Of a stretch of 64,000 nt of DNA, positions 43,901-54,692 are shown piece after piece (within the stretch, counting starts at the first letter, position 1; every line of letters begins with the position of its first letter). This DNA comes from Valencia hispanica (lineage: Eukaryota > Chordata > Actinopteri > Cyprinodontiformes > Valenciidae): positions 41,748,001 through 41,812,000 of the forward strand of contig OY747704.1 in assembly GCA_963556495.2 (NCBI GenBank), read 5' to 3'. A program made the translations under genes and the position numbers. Under the pieces are notes generated by a model. That model was not told the DNA's origin and searched no databases. It saw only the letters and a list, made by a program, of their open reading frames with translations.

Positions 43901-46010
43901 CCCCTGATCCAGGACATTGTAGGCTATCAGACACATCAGTTCTCTCTGCTCTAGCAGGACTCCAATCAATTAACACAGACGAGTAACCTACCACACACAC
44001 TGTGACTGAAGTGGCCACAGGCGGCAATGGAGACATGTTATTTAAAATCCTCATTGCTTTTGTTCACCTAAAAGGGGACATTACCACCCGCTCGTCCCTT
44101 TGGCCTCCACTTGTCATCCAAACAGCTAATTTCTGCAGATCTGTCTAATCCCCCAGAGGACACAGCCGGGCTTCGGGGCCAGCAGGAACCGGGGCCTCAG
44201 AGGCCGGCTGCTAGAAAGGAGAGGAGATGGGAGCTTTTAGAATTGACGTTCTAAAACGCGCCTTTGTTTGCATCAAGCTCCCCGGCGTCCCCGCCTTTCA
44301 GGAGTCCTAATGATAAGTGACAGTCCATTAATTGAAGCTATTTAGGAAGGCATCATCAGACACACGTATAATCCCTCTCCGTTGAGACCGGTAGAACACT
44401 TTTACTGCGCTGTAGATGAGGAAATTGTTGGGTTAGGAAGCTTAATGTGTTTGACTTTATTGGAGCTTGTAAATCAGTAAGTCTAAAGAAAAGAATAAAA
44501 AGATTACTGGCTGGAAAATATTTGTATTTTCTCCTTCTTATAACCAAGTGGTTTTGTGAGAACACACGTGGATCTGATTACAATTTAATTACAGTAATTA
44601 AAACATGGAGTGCTTTATGCAAGCTGCACAAAAGATTAATCTGTTTGTTACAAGTAAAGGAGGAGTCAGTAATACTGTGTAGCCTCTTAGATTGAACTTC
44701 TTCTGGAAGCATATTACTAAATCAGTTACTGTTTTTCTGTATTTTACAAACCTCACAATCAACAAACACAAATGGAAATAATTGAGCACGTACGCTGTTT
44801 GGTATTAGCCAGGGAGTATACTATATAATTTTTGCTAATACTTGTTTGCTTTTACTCACATGCATTTAGTTCATAGTGCACATTCTGACACTATAAATAA
44901 TTTTATTTTGATATAAAGTTTTTAACAATGCAGTTCAGTCTTAAACTTTGGAACATGACATTATCTAGAGCAGAAGTCTCAAATGTTCCAACTGTAAACA
45001 GTAAAATACCTTCGCGGAATAATTAAAAACTTCATGACACAGTCTTAATGTGCATCAGATAAGAAAATAGCAGAAACTCAGCAATAATATTTATGTGCAT
45101 ATGTTATTGTGAAACTAGAAATTTTAAGATGCCACAAGACATTCAGAGGTTACTTAATCCCCAGTTTTACAAAAAATCCTTAAATTATTCATGTGTTCCC
45201 TTTGTAGTTGGAACTTGGAGATTCAGCTAGAATTCATCAATATCAACTGGAACCAACATTTTCTAACACCATCTTCGAGATCCAATATAGCAGCTCCTCG
45301 CATCAACATTAGTAAGCGGTGGTGGAAAATATTTACATTGTTTAATTTACTTAATTTCCCTCCAGTATCAATTATGTATTTTTGAATTAAATTGAATTTT
45401 ACAAGATACACTTGTAAGAGTGCATCTAAAATCAATGTTACATGTAGCGCCTGCAACCTTATACTGAACAAAATAAAAGTGGTGTTTGCATGTGGAAAGT
45501 GCAGTTTAAAATAATGATTGTAAGAGGTACTATGTACAATGACTACCTGGGTGTTGCCATTTCGGAATCCTGACTGTTACCCGTTTGTGACATCATTCCC
45601 ACCTCTGAGTTTGGACTTCCAAAGTAAATGGAACACGGTATATGTTACAGCATAGCCATCCTACGCATTTGACATTATAGCATACGCAACATGATCTCTA
45701 GCTTAACCTGCCCATCACCGATTTTTTTAGACATGCTGAAACGTTCAAGGCATGAGTGTCGAAAATCTGCTTCAAAATTTACAAAATGTATGAAGAAGTC
45801 ATAATGACCTGGCATTACTTGATGTTATGCTATGCTATGCAATGCTATGCAGATGCTCAGTTTATACTGATGAAAATTCACTCACCTCAGGATGCCTAAA
45901 GCTTGGGATTGTGGATAAGGCAAGGGAACTATTTTTTAAATAATTTAGCTAATAAAGATTTGACCACAAAGGGATGCTCATAGACCATGCATAGAGTAAT
46001 TCAAATTCAA
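40966..46010. other. Gene-free stretch with a hairpin and candidate conserved DNA
   Basis: No supported gene. A strong inverted repeat lies at 41690-41750 (listed separately). 42360-42560 and 44060-44340 are more GC-balanced (CGCCTGCAGCCGAGCCACTC; then TTAGAATTGACGTTCTAAAA with its own short palindrome) and are candidate conserved non-coding DNA. Around 45560-45680 a decayed repeat is possible (TTTGGACTTCCAAAGTAAAT). Open frames here show no domains. Confidence 0.4.
41690..41750. other. Long hairpin, 14-bp perfect stem
   Basis: TCTCACCACTGCTT at 41690-41703 is the exact complement of AAGCAGTGGTGAGA at 41737-41750. The stem extends inwards by GTGT/ACAC with a two-base bulge. The loop of roughly 23 bases holds a third AAGCAGTG copy. 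The fold is visible in the sequence; a function as a small-RNA precursor is only a possibility. Confidence 0.6.
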
Positions 46011-46027
46011 GGCAGAGATCATTTGAG

Positions 46028-46306
46028 ATCAGTACAGAGAGCTGATCCAGGACTTTGTGGGCTGGTGTCAGAAGAACCACCTCCAGATCAATGCAGGGAA
46101 AACAAAAGAACTGGTGGTGGATTTCCGCAGGAGCAGTCACGCCCCCCCAACACCGGTGAACATCCAAGGAATGGAGATAGAGAGAGTGGAGTCTTATAAG
46201 CACCTGGGTGTTCACCTGAACAGTAAGCTGGACTGGGCCCAGACACGGAGAATTTCCCCATTGTGGAACAATAAAGGTCTATCTTATCTTATCTTATCTT
46301 ATTTTC
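46028..46306 (+). mobile_element. Rex1-like LINE fragment with TTATC tail, internally deleted
   Basis: Plus-strand reverse-transcriptase remnant: IQDFVGWCQKNHLQINAGKT, then KELVVDFRRSS, then VESYKHLGVHLNSKLDWA. The reading then jumps directly to the 3' UTR (ATTTCCCCATTGTGGAACAA, then TAAAGGTCTA) and the tandem tail (TTATC)n at 46282-46304. The C-terminal third of the enzyme is missing, so the copy carries an internal deletion as well as 5' truncation. The Rex1/Babar label follows from the tail and the DFRR...YKHLGV motifs and is tentative. Confidence 0.7.
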
Positions 46307-47565
46307 ATGCTAAGCTTGTCAAGTGATCAATAAGTATGGAAAAAGATACAAAAACTTCAGCAAAGTGTAGAAAACGATAAACACCTGATATACCAAACTA
46401 GCATGCATGATAATTGATACACACAATTCATAGACCTGACAGGACTTCATGTTTCACAAAATGGGCTTCATTCAATAAAACATTTTTTAAAAGCACTAAT
46501 GTATTTTATTCCAGCCATCATGAATACTATGTCATCATTGACATGAAGCCCTAATCACTTTTTGTCAAGCTGTGTTAAGTAGCCATTTTGCATATCAAAC
46601 TGAAGGAAAGCGGATCTGATGTATTCTAGTCTTTTTGACACCTAAGGTGGAAAGGTCTTACCGTTTTCACATCTCTAAAATAGGTTCATCAACCCAGCAC
46701 TCACATGTATAGGTCCACTCACCCTAGATGTGTGCTGACACAATAAAAAAAAAAGCATGTCACAAAAGGTGCTATTATTTCTTCGTTGATCATGTCATAA
46801 TCTGCAAGGTGAAAAACTGCCACCGGGAACAATAAGCCCTGAAATCTGCACTGAATTTGCGGTGTATCCTCAAGTCCAGTCATCCAGCTACAGTTCATTC
46901 CCCTCCAACCAATTTGCCATCTGTGCATCTCTCTGTCTTCCCCATAAAACAGGGAAGGAAGCAGTTGTCGCTGTTTGGGTTTTAGGGGCTAAATGATGTT
47001 GCTAATCACCAGCTTCTATGGGACTTGATTTATGAAGGCAACATGAATTGTTATAGGCTGACTTATACATATGTGTGTTAGAGAGAGAGCTTGTGCATGT
47101 GTGTGTATGTTTGGGTACGTGTCAGAGACAGAGCTGGTGGGATAGACTAAATAGTCCTATTATTTATTGTCTCAGAGCGGCCTCTCTGAACGGAAGAGCG
47201 GCTCTCTAAATTGAAATATAGCTGAGTTTACCCTTCTGATTACTGCAGTAGTTTACTCCTAGCGCCCAAGGAGATCATTAAACAATGGTAGCCAGTTGCA
47301 ACTCAGCGCCCCGTAATAGCCTAGAATAAACGCTCCAACTGAGACATAACTAACCCTGCTGACGGACAATAAGCATGCCTTACAGGCATCATTTTACCCT
47401 CAGAACAACACCAGTTGTTGCCATTAGATCACAGAAAAGTGGAATTTCCATCCTTACTTCCTTTGATATACATTTTTAAATCACTAATTCATCTCACCTG
47501 ACTGTGTTAAATTAGACTCTTACATAAATGTATTTTTATACAAACCACCTCTCTGCAGCACTTTC
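46307..47565. other. Gene-free DNA, candidate conserved block
   Basis: No coding evidence. 47150-47400 has balanced composition and ordered motifs (GAGCGGCCTCTCTGAACGG, then GAGATCATTAAACAATGGTA, where ACAATGG resembles a SOX-type site). This is a candidate conserved non-coding element. The remainder is AT-rich with a short TG-rich run near 47085-47120. Confidence 0.4.
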
Positions 47566-47800
47566 CTGGTGTTTTGGGTCATTGTCCTACTAAAAGGTGA
47601 AAGTCTGCTCCTGTCTCAATTTTTTCTCAATTTTTCTTCAAGTAAATTCTGACCAGCTACCATGCTCCCTGCTTAGTAGAAGAATCCACACAGCATGATG
47701 CTGCCCCTTCCATGTGTCTCAGCTGGGATGGTGTGTCTAAAGTTGGTTTTCCTGTACACATAGTGTTAAATATGTAGACCAAAAACTTCAATTATGGTTT
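47566..47800 (-). mobile_element. Tc1-like transposon fragment, decayed
   Basis: Minus-strand remnant. TTTTGGGTCATTGTCCTACT near 47572-47591 complements the QDNDPKH region. TCTGACCAGCTACCATGCTC and CACACAGCATGATGCTGCC (near 47686-47704) complement the GGGSIMLWG block, followed by GGGATGGTGTGTC. The same order of blocks is seen at 160-680. Frame lost, no TIRs. Confidence 0.65.
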
Positions 47801-50715
47801 TCTTTTACTTAATTATTAACTTGCACTATTCAAACAAATTAAAATTAACTGATATACAAAAAAAAAATGCATGGATTGATATGAATTTGTGGGAAAATAT
47901 TTAATCTTTTTCTTAAAAAATAAATATCTTAAGATCTGAGCAAAATAAAACTAAATAAAACAAATTAAACTCTTTATAATAATTTAGAAACATGATTACT
48001 AAACTGTTCTTTTTACTTTCCAAGTGAAGCTGCCTAACTGCAGCATTTAGGTACTTACCATTCACCAAAAAAAGAAAATGTTTTATTTCATTTTGTTGTT
48101 TGTCTGGGGAAGTATGGGCATCTAAAGAGTTAAACAAGCCACTGACAGTGTCGGTATCGATGTGAGATATGTGGCTTAGTGGAACCACGTCTCATTCCAT
48201 CCGAGCCATCGCCATCATCCGGCATTTCTGAAATGACCTTTCAGTGGCGTGATGGTTGAGGTTGCGAGCTGAGTCCTTCACACGCTGCTGCTCTGATTAC
48301 TGCAACATCTGTAACATAAACAGTGGAGCAGGACATCAGCACAGCAGACCTAACAGCCATGACAATGAAGTGACAGTGTCAGCTCAAGACAAGATGACAA
48401 TGATGTTTCTGTCTCAGTGTGTTGATTATGCAGCCGCTCTTTGTGTCTCAAAGAGCTACACTCTGTTCTGGGTAAATGGGGATTGAAGCCCCGGCAAACG
48501 TCACAACGGTTTCTTTGTGTTACAGTGTTAAACTTTGACCTATGATTATTTCTGTGATTAAAAGGAACAGCTCCGAAACATTTCTGATAGCACTCTGGAA
48601 CACAGGGTGGTGTGAGTAGCAACACGTTACCCGAGAGATGCCTCCAGCTTTATTAGAAAATAATATGTCTGAGGGAACACGAGCCTGCCTGGACTGGCTG
48701 GAGAATCATCAACAGTAATAATCAACAATATTCGATAGCAGGATAAGAGGAAAAATAGGCTTTCACACTGTTGAAACTGGATTTAATAATTGTTCTGCTC
48801 TGGAGAATTTGTTTGAAGGGATAAGCATCGGAAAATTACAATATCAGAGATAAAATGTAAAAAAAAATAAGCAGCTAAAGAAAATAACCAAAGGATTAAT
48901 GACAATCATTTTGCTGTTTACCACCTGCAGAGGTCTCTGAAGGAAAAAGCTGCATTTTTCTGCTGTTAAAAGGGTCCACATCTCTCTGATATAGCAGGGT
49001 GTTTTTGTGGCTGTTGTTGCTGTCTGTCCTAACACATTTACCTTAAGCCATCAAAGCTCATTAAATGCCTGCTGGTGCAGGGAAACAAAAGTCTGCCCGG
49101 CGAGCCAATATGCGCCTCTGACACGTCAGCCAATCCCCAGACAGTCTGCAGAGCCTGGCTGCACCGTGGAATTCTCAAACATATTTTTCTAATTTATGGA
49201 TGGATAATAAATCAACATTAAGGCTTGGACAACAAGTTATACATCAGAGGGAGATGGCTACAAACTGGGCCACAATGCAGCAGAGGAGAACAGGCGCACA
49301 TCTGCACTAAAATCAGTGTGTGTGCGTGTGCGGGGGTGTGTGTGTGATTATGTTCAAGCGTATGTTTCTTTCTAGTCAGAGTCAGTTTAATCTCAACTTC
49401 TAACATCTGTGGAGATGCAAACATTTTTAATGTCACCTCTCAGAGGTGGTGAGTGAATATTACAAATCAGAGAGAAGACCATTAGGATTTACTACTGGAC
49501 GGCTGGAGGTTTAAATGCGTCATAAAATTTAACTCTATGAAATATGCATGCGTTTGCATTTTAATGTCCATGAATTGGCCTTTCCTTGATGTGTTAGGTC
49601 ACTGCTTCCCCACTTGGGGCTTTAGTACTTGCAAGCTGGTGTTTTGCTGCTAAGGATTTAGATAATACCCACCATCATGGTGCTAAACTTCTTTTATTTG
49701 AGGTGGTATGAAAGCTCTATAAGAAATAGGAGTACTGACATTTGCCACTACCTATGTTATGCCTTTATCGTTTGATGGCTTTATCATACTTGAAATGCTG
49801 TTCAGTCATTTTGGTAAACACATACAAAAGCACGCTATAGCGAGCATGCACATTATACAAAAGAGCAACAAGCAACAGTGATGGTTTTTAAGTAGATTCT
49901 GCTTTCGATATACTGGTGGTAAAGTTTTCTAACTGGGGCGACTTATCCTGCTGGGGCACCACTAACAAAAAAGCAAAAAACAATCTAAAAGAGTTTGTCG
50001 AAGAAGTTTGCTATTGCATATCAAAGTCCATTGGAATGGGGACTCCATTTATGGTGTGCACAGAGAACCGTACAATTAAGTAGTAAATTAAAGGGATATT
50101 TTTGTGTTTCTCAACTTAATAATTTTACAACAGATGTTCTTTAAAATACAATTTGATGGACTTATTTTCTATTTATCCATCTAGTTTAATTTATAGCAGA
50201 TCAGTATTCTAAAGATGGTAATGTATCTTTTAAGATACAGAATAATTTTCTTTCTTTTTTGCTTTTACAAAATGCTCTTCCTCAATGGGACTGGGGTTGC
50301 AGAAGGACGGAAGGATGGACTCACCTGGGGAACCATTTATGTCAGAATTGCCACTGTTCATAAGGTCAATTATACAAAGCACACACGTTTATAATCTTAA
50401 ACAACACATGTTGAGATTTATGGATCTAGTCAACTTCAAAAATTGTCAAATAATGCAAAGAGCAAAGAAATGATAAACCAGCAAATATATATATTTAACT
50501 ATGATTCTTTTTCACACAGAAACAGCGTAAAGTGTTGTCTGTACAACTTGGTAGAGCTTAGGCATCATGCATTCACTGACTAGAAACAGATAAGAATTTA
50601 AATTTTATGAAGAGCTAGTGAAAAGACTTCAGGACCAATCATAACAATCATCCAGTTTCAGTCACAAGCCAATTTCTTGCTATATCTCTGGAGAATCATC
50701 CAGATTAAAAAAAAT

Positions 50716-50804
<89 letters not shown>

Positions 50805-52080
50805 GTGCATATTTTACTTATATTTTCTGGTTTGTATTCCTGCTGCCTTGACTTTAGCAACATAGAGCTGCTCGTTTTGTTGCTGCTCTGTTTAGCATTT
50901 GATGGAGAAGCTAAAGAAGCTGGAGCTCCACTCTAAAATTATTAAACCTAATCATTCATTAACCTCCATTACACTGATAGGAGGGTAAACCTAACGCCTG
51001 ATTACATTCTGCGTGTGTGCGCGTGCGTGTGTGTGTGTGCATAGTGATTCAAAGCATGAATGATACTCAGATACATTCCTCAAGTCACTGTTCATCTTTA
51101 TGTTGTTGTTTATTTACTACTGTATGGTTTCTATGTCTGTGTGTGTCTGGGCATGCATCTTCTGTGGAGAAGGTTTGTCATTCATTACAGTGGAATACAA
51201 TCAGAGCTAAACTAGCCATGGCGGCCTGACTCATTATAAGATGAAGGTTTATTCAAAATCTTACACTGCCTCATTCCCAATCCACTCACCACCATATGCA
51301 TACAGTAATTACACGAGTGAGGAGGAGGAGAAGGTTAGTGAACTGTGTGTGTGTGTGGGGGGGGAGAGTGTGCATGCAAGCTTGTGTGTAAAATTATTTT
51401 TCATTCCATGTTTCGCCTGAGTTCTGCCTCTATAACTGAGGATCTAATCAATCTGCCGGCTATTAAGTTTGTTAATTGATAATGCATACTAATTAGGCCT
51501 GGCACCGTTGCCACAGCGACCATGAGAAGGTGATTGTAGGCAGGAGTCCAAATGGACTTTTAAAAGCAGAGAGCATGAGCTGGGAACCATCTTGCCCATA
51601 CTTACCCCACTTATACAGAGCACATGCCCGCTTATTACTCTTAGACATGCTTTATTTAAAGCCATCACTATTCTTTGTGAGATCTGGATTTTACGTTATA
51701 GGTACAAACACATCTTGTATTGAGCAGCACATGTAAAAAAACTGTATTCTTTAAAGCTATCACATCTTTATGCAATTACTGATTTATAATACAATTACTA
51801 TCTTGAACTATAAGCTATTTGTCCCTCACACAAAATAAGATTTAAAGAGAGTTAAAGCTAAAATATATTTTTAGATTTAAAGAACTGTGATTTTAAAGCT
51901 AGACAGTGTTTGCAGAATACATGTTATAAACACAGTGAGGGGATTTATTTTTATTTTTAAAGAGCACAGTTTGAAAAAGATTAGCTAACAAATTAATTCA
52001 TATTTGTTTTATATTTAAAACACTGTGTGGGAGTGTGTTTTAGCTCTCAACACAATCAAAAATTCTACCTACCTACCTAC
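47801..52080. other. Gene-free DNA with (AT)n and candidate conserved blocks
   Basis: No supported gene. A pure AT repeat lies at 50719-50799. Candidate conserved non-coding blocks: 48620-48730, 49060-49200 and especially 51190-51580 (TTAATTGATAATGCATACTA, then ATTAGGCCTGGCACCGTTGC). Short G/T-rich runs occur at 49315-49345, 51010-51045 and 51345-51385. All open frames are short and without domains. Confidence 0.4.
50719..50799. repeat. (AT)n microsatellite
   Basis: About 80 bp of uninterrupted AT dinucleotides, directly visible. Such tracts extrude cruciforms easily and often vary in length. Confidence 0.97.
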
Positions 52081-52299
52081 GGGCAAAGGAAGTTGTCTCA
52101 CTTAAAAAGATGAGAGGTCTGTAATTTTCATCATAGGTACACTTCAAATGTAAGAGACAGAATGTAAAACAAAAATACCAGAAATCACATTGTATGATTT
52201 TTAAAGAATTTGTTTGTATAATGGTGGACAAAATAAGTATTTGGTCAATAACAAATGTTCCCTTCAATACTTTGTAATGTAACCTTGGTTGGCAATGAC

Positions 52300-54148
52300 A
52301 GAGTTCAAACATTTCATGTAGATCTTCACCAGGTTTGCACACATTGTAGCTGGTATTTTAGCCCATTCTTCCAAGCAGGTCTGCTCTAGAGCTGTGATGT
52401 TTTGGGGCTGTTGCTGGGCAACAGTCTTTCAACTCCCTCCACAGATTCTCTATTGGATTGAGGTCTGGAGACTGTCTATTCAATTCAGTTGAGTTTATTT
52501 ATATAGAGACAATTCACACCAGATGTCATCTCAAGGCACTTTACAAGAAAATCATTTCAATACAAACATTACAATCAGTTTAAAGTTTAGCTAGTTGTCT
52601 ATTTAAGGAATCCCAGCAGATTGCATATAGTCTAGACTGGCAGTTGCGCCCCATTGATGCAGATTCCAACCAAGCAATCCCTCGGCAATCCCTCATACTG
52701 AGCAAGCATGTATTGACAGTGGAGAGGAAAAACTTCCCTTTAAGAGGAAGAAACTTCCAGCAGAACCTGGCTCAGTACGAGCGGCAATCTGCGACGACCG
52801 TCTGGGGGTTTGAGAAGACAGAACAGAGACACAGAAAGAACAAAATAACTGATGTAAGAGTACTTTCTATATTAAAGTTAAAAGTTGATAACAGGACACA
52901 GAGGATGCTCAGTGACTGGGATGCCCCCGTCCAACAGGGCATTGCAGCTAAGCAGGATACCAGACCAGGTGTAGCTTCTATGGAGAGAAAAACACTGAGA
53001 ATCAACAAAGTTAACAGTCGAAATAAGAGCAAATAATGCAACTGGAGAGTAGTAGAAGAGAAAAGTAGCAGATTGGAGAAAAGTGGTCAGTCTGTTCTCC
53101 AGCAGTCTAAGCCTATAGCAGCATAACTACTGTACAGAGATAGCCCAGGATGACCTTAGCCACTCTAATTAAAAGCTTTATCAAAAAGGAAAGTTTGAAG
53201 CCTGGTCTTAAAAGTAGACAGAGTGTCTGCCTCACGGACTAAAACTGGGAGCTGGTTCCACAGGAGAGGAGCCTGATAACTAAAGATCTGCCTCCCATTC
53301 TGCTTTTAGAAATCCTAGAAACCACCAGTAAACCTGCAGTCTGACAGCGAAGTGCTCTCTTGGGAACTTAGGCCACTCCAGAACCTTGAAATGTTTTTGA
53401 CATAGCCACTCCTTCATTGCCTGGGCGATGTGTTTGGGATCATGGTAATGCTGGAAGATCCAGCCACGTTTCATATTCTAAGCTCTCACTGATGGAAGGA
53501 GGTTTTTGCCCAAAATCTCACGGTACATGGCCCCATTCATCCTTTCCTTAATACGGATCAGTCATCCTGCCCCCTTTGCAGAAAAGCAGCCCCAAAGCAT
53601 AATATTTCCATCCCCATGCTTCACAGCGGTTATGGTGTTCTTGGAATGCAGCTCAACATTCTTCCCCCTCCGAAAACGACAAGTGGCGTTTATACCAAAG
53701 AGTTCTATTTTGGTCTCGTCTGACAGCATGACATTCTCCCAATCCTCCTCTGGATCATCTAGATAGTCATTGGCAAACTTCAGATGGGCCTGGACATGTG
53801 CTGGCTTAAGCAGGGGGACTTTTGGAGCACTGCAAGATTTTAATCCATAACAAAATAGTAACCTTTGTTAATGTGGCCCCAGCTTTCTTAGGGTCATTGA
53901 CCAGTTCCCCCCATGTAGTTCTGGGCTGTTTCCTCACCGTTCTCAAGATCATCATCATCAAGGTGAGATCTTGCATGGAGTCCCGGGTCGTGGGAGATGA
54001 CTATTTATTCAATTTTCAAATAATTGCTCCAACAACTGATCTCTTCTCACCAGGCTGCTTACCTATTGTAGATTGGCTCATCCCAGTCTTCTGCAGGTCT
54101 ACAATCTTGTCCCTGGTATCCTTGGACAGCTCTCTGGTATTGGCCAAT
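52300..54148 (-). pseudogene. Tc1 transposase pseudogene, copy B
   Basis: Remains of the cut-and-paste transposase. At the expected start (about 54146-54148) one extra A turns the ATG context into AATTGG, so the initiator is gone; the following residues still read [20 protein letters not shown]. Later parts carry frameshifts. [11 protein letters not shown] near 53460-53430 is the central catalytic region, where relatives have QHDNDPKH, so the first D of that block is replaced. After VLEWP the L2 insertion intervenes, and [13 protein letters not shown] with the catalytic glutamate is found only beyond it, at about 52475-52440. The C-terminus reads KPGEDLHEM. Confidence 0.8.
52478..53369 (-). 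mobile_element. 5'-truncated L2-type LINE copy
   Basis: An 890-bp 3' piece of the same LINE family as 10561-15435, in the same orientation. It aligns along its whole length with about 10565-11465: ATTTATATAGAGACAATTCA, CACCAGATGTCATCTCAAGG, then AGTGTCTGCCTCACGGACTA. It contains the 3' UTR and the last roughly 70 codons of ORF2 (the stretch that in the full copy reads RMGGRSFSNQAPLLWNQLP). It is inserted in Tc1 copy B between AGACTGTCT and GGCCACTCC. No target duplication longer than 2-4 bp is visible. Confidence 0.88.
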
Positions 54149-54512
54149 TGTGGAGGTTGGAGTCTGACTGTTTGAAGGTGTCTTTTTTACGGATAATGAG
54201 GTCAAATAGGTGCCAATAATACAGGTAACGAGTGGAGGATAGAAGAGCTTCTTAAAGAAGAAGTAACAGGTCTGTGAGGGCCAGAATTATTGCTTGTTTG
54301 TGGGTGCTAAGTACTTATTTTCTGCACCATTACACAAATATATTCTTTAAAAATCATACAATATGATTTCCTAGATTTTTTTAAACATTTTTTCTGACTG
54401 TTGAGGTGCACCTATGATGAAAATTACAGACCTCTCTCCTTCTTTTAAGTGGGACAACTTGCACAATCTGTGGTTGCCAAATACTTTTTTGGCCCCAGTT
54501 TGTGCGTTTGTA

Positions 54513-54515
<3 letters not shown>

Positions 54516-54582
<67 letters not shown>

Positions 54583-54692
54583 CGCGCGCGCATGTGCGTG
54601 TTCGTGTGTGTGTGCGCGTGTATGTATGTATGTATGTATGTATGTATGTATGTATGTATGTATGTATGTATGTATGTATGGATGTATGTATC
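54516..54692. repeat. Compound microsatellite (TG)n-(CG)n-(TATG)n
   Basis: Directly adjacent to the Tc1 right TIR: a TG run at about 54516-54573, an alternating CG run at 54573-54591, mixed TG/CG, then a (TATG)n array at 54620-54690. The TG and CG tracts are alternating purine-pyrimidine and can adopt Z-form DNA. All open frames over this region, in either direction, are repeat artefacts. Confidence 0.95.

Larger units (their letters stand above)
52081..54499 (-). mobile_element. Tc1-like element (copy B) interrupted by an L2 LINE
   Basis: Same family as copy A at 15680-18292. The left end has lost its outermost TIR and starts GGGCAAAGGAAGTTGTCTCA just after a CTAC repeat. The right end keeps CCAAATACTTTTTTGGCCCC, then AGT at 54497-54499. 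A 5'-truncated L2 copy sits inside (52478-53369). With it removed the length is about 1.5 kb. The transposase gene is dead. A long GT/TATG microsatellite begins right beside the right TIR. Confidence 0.85.
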
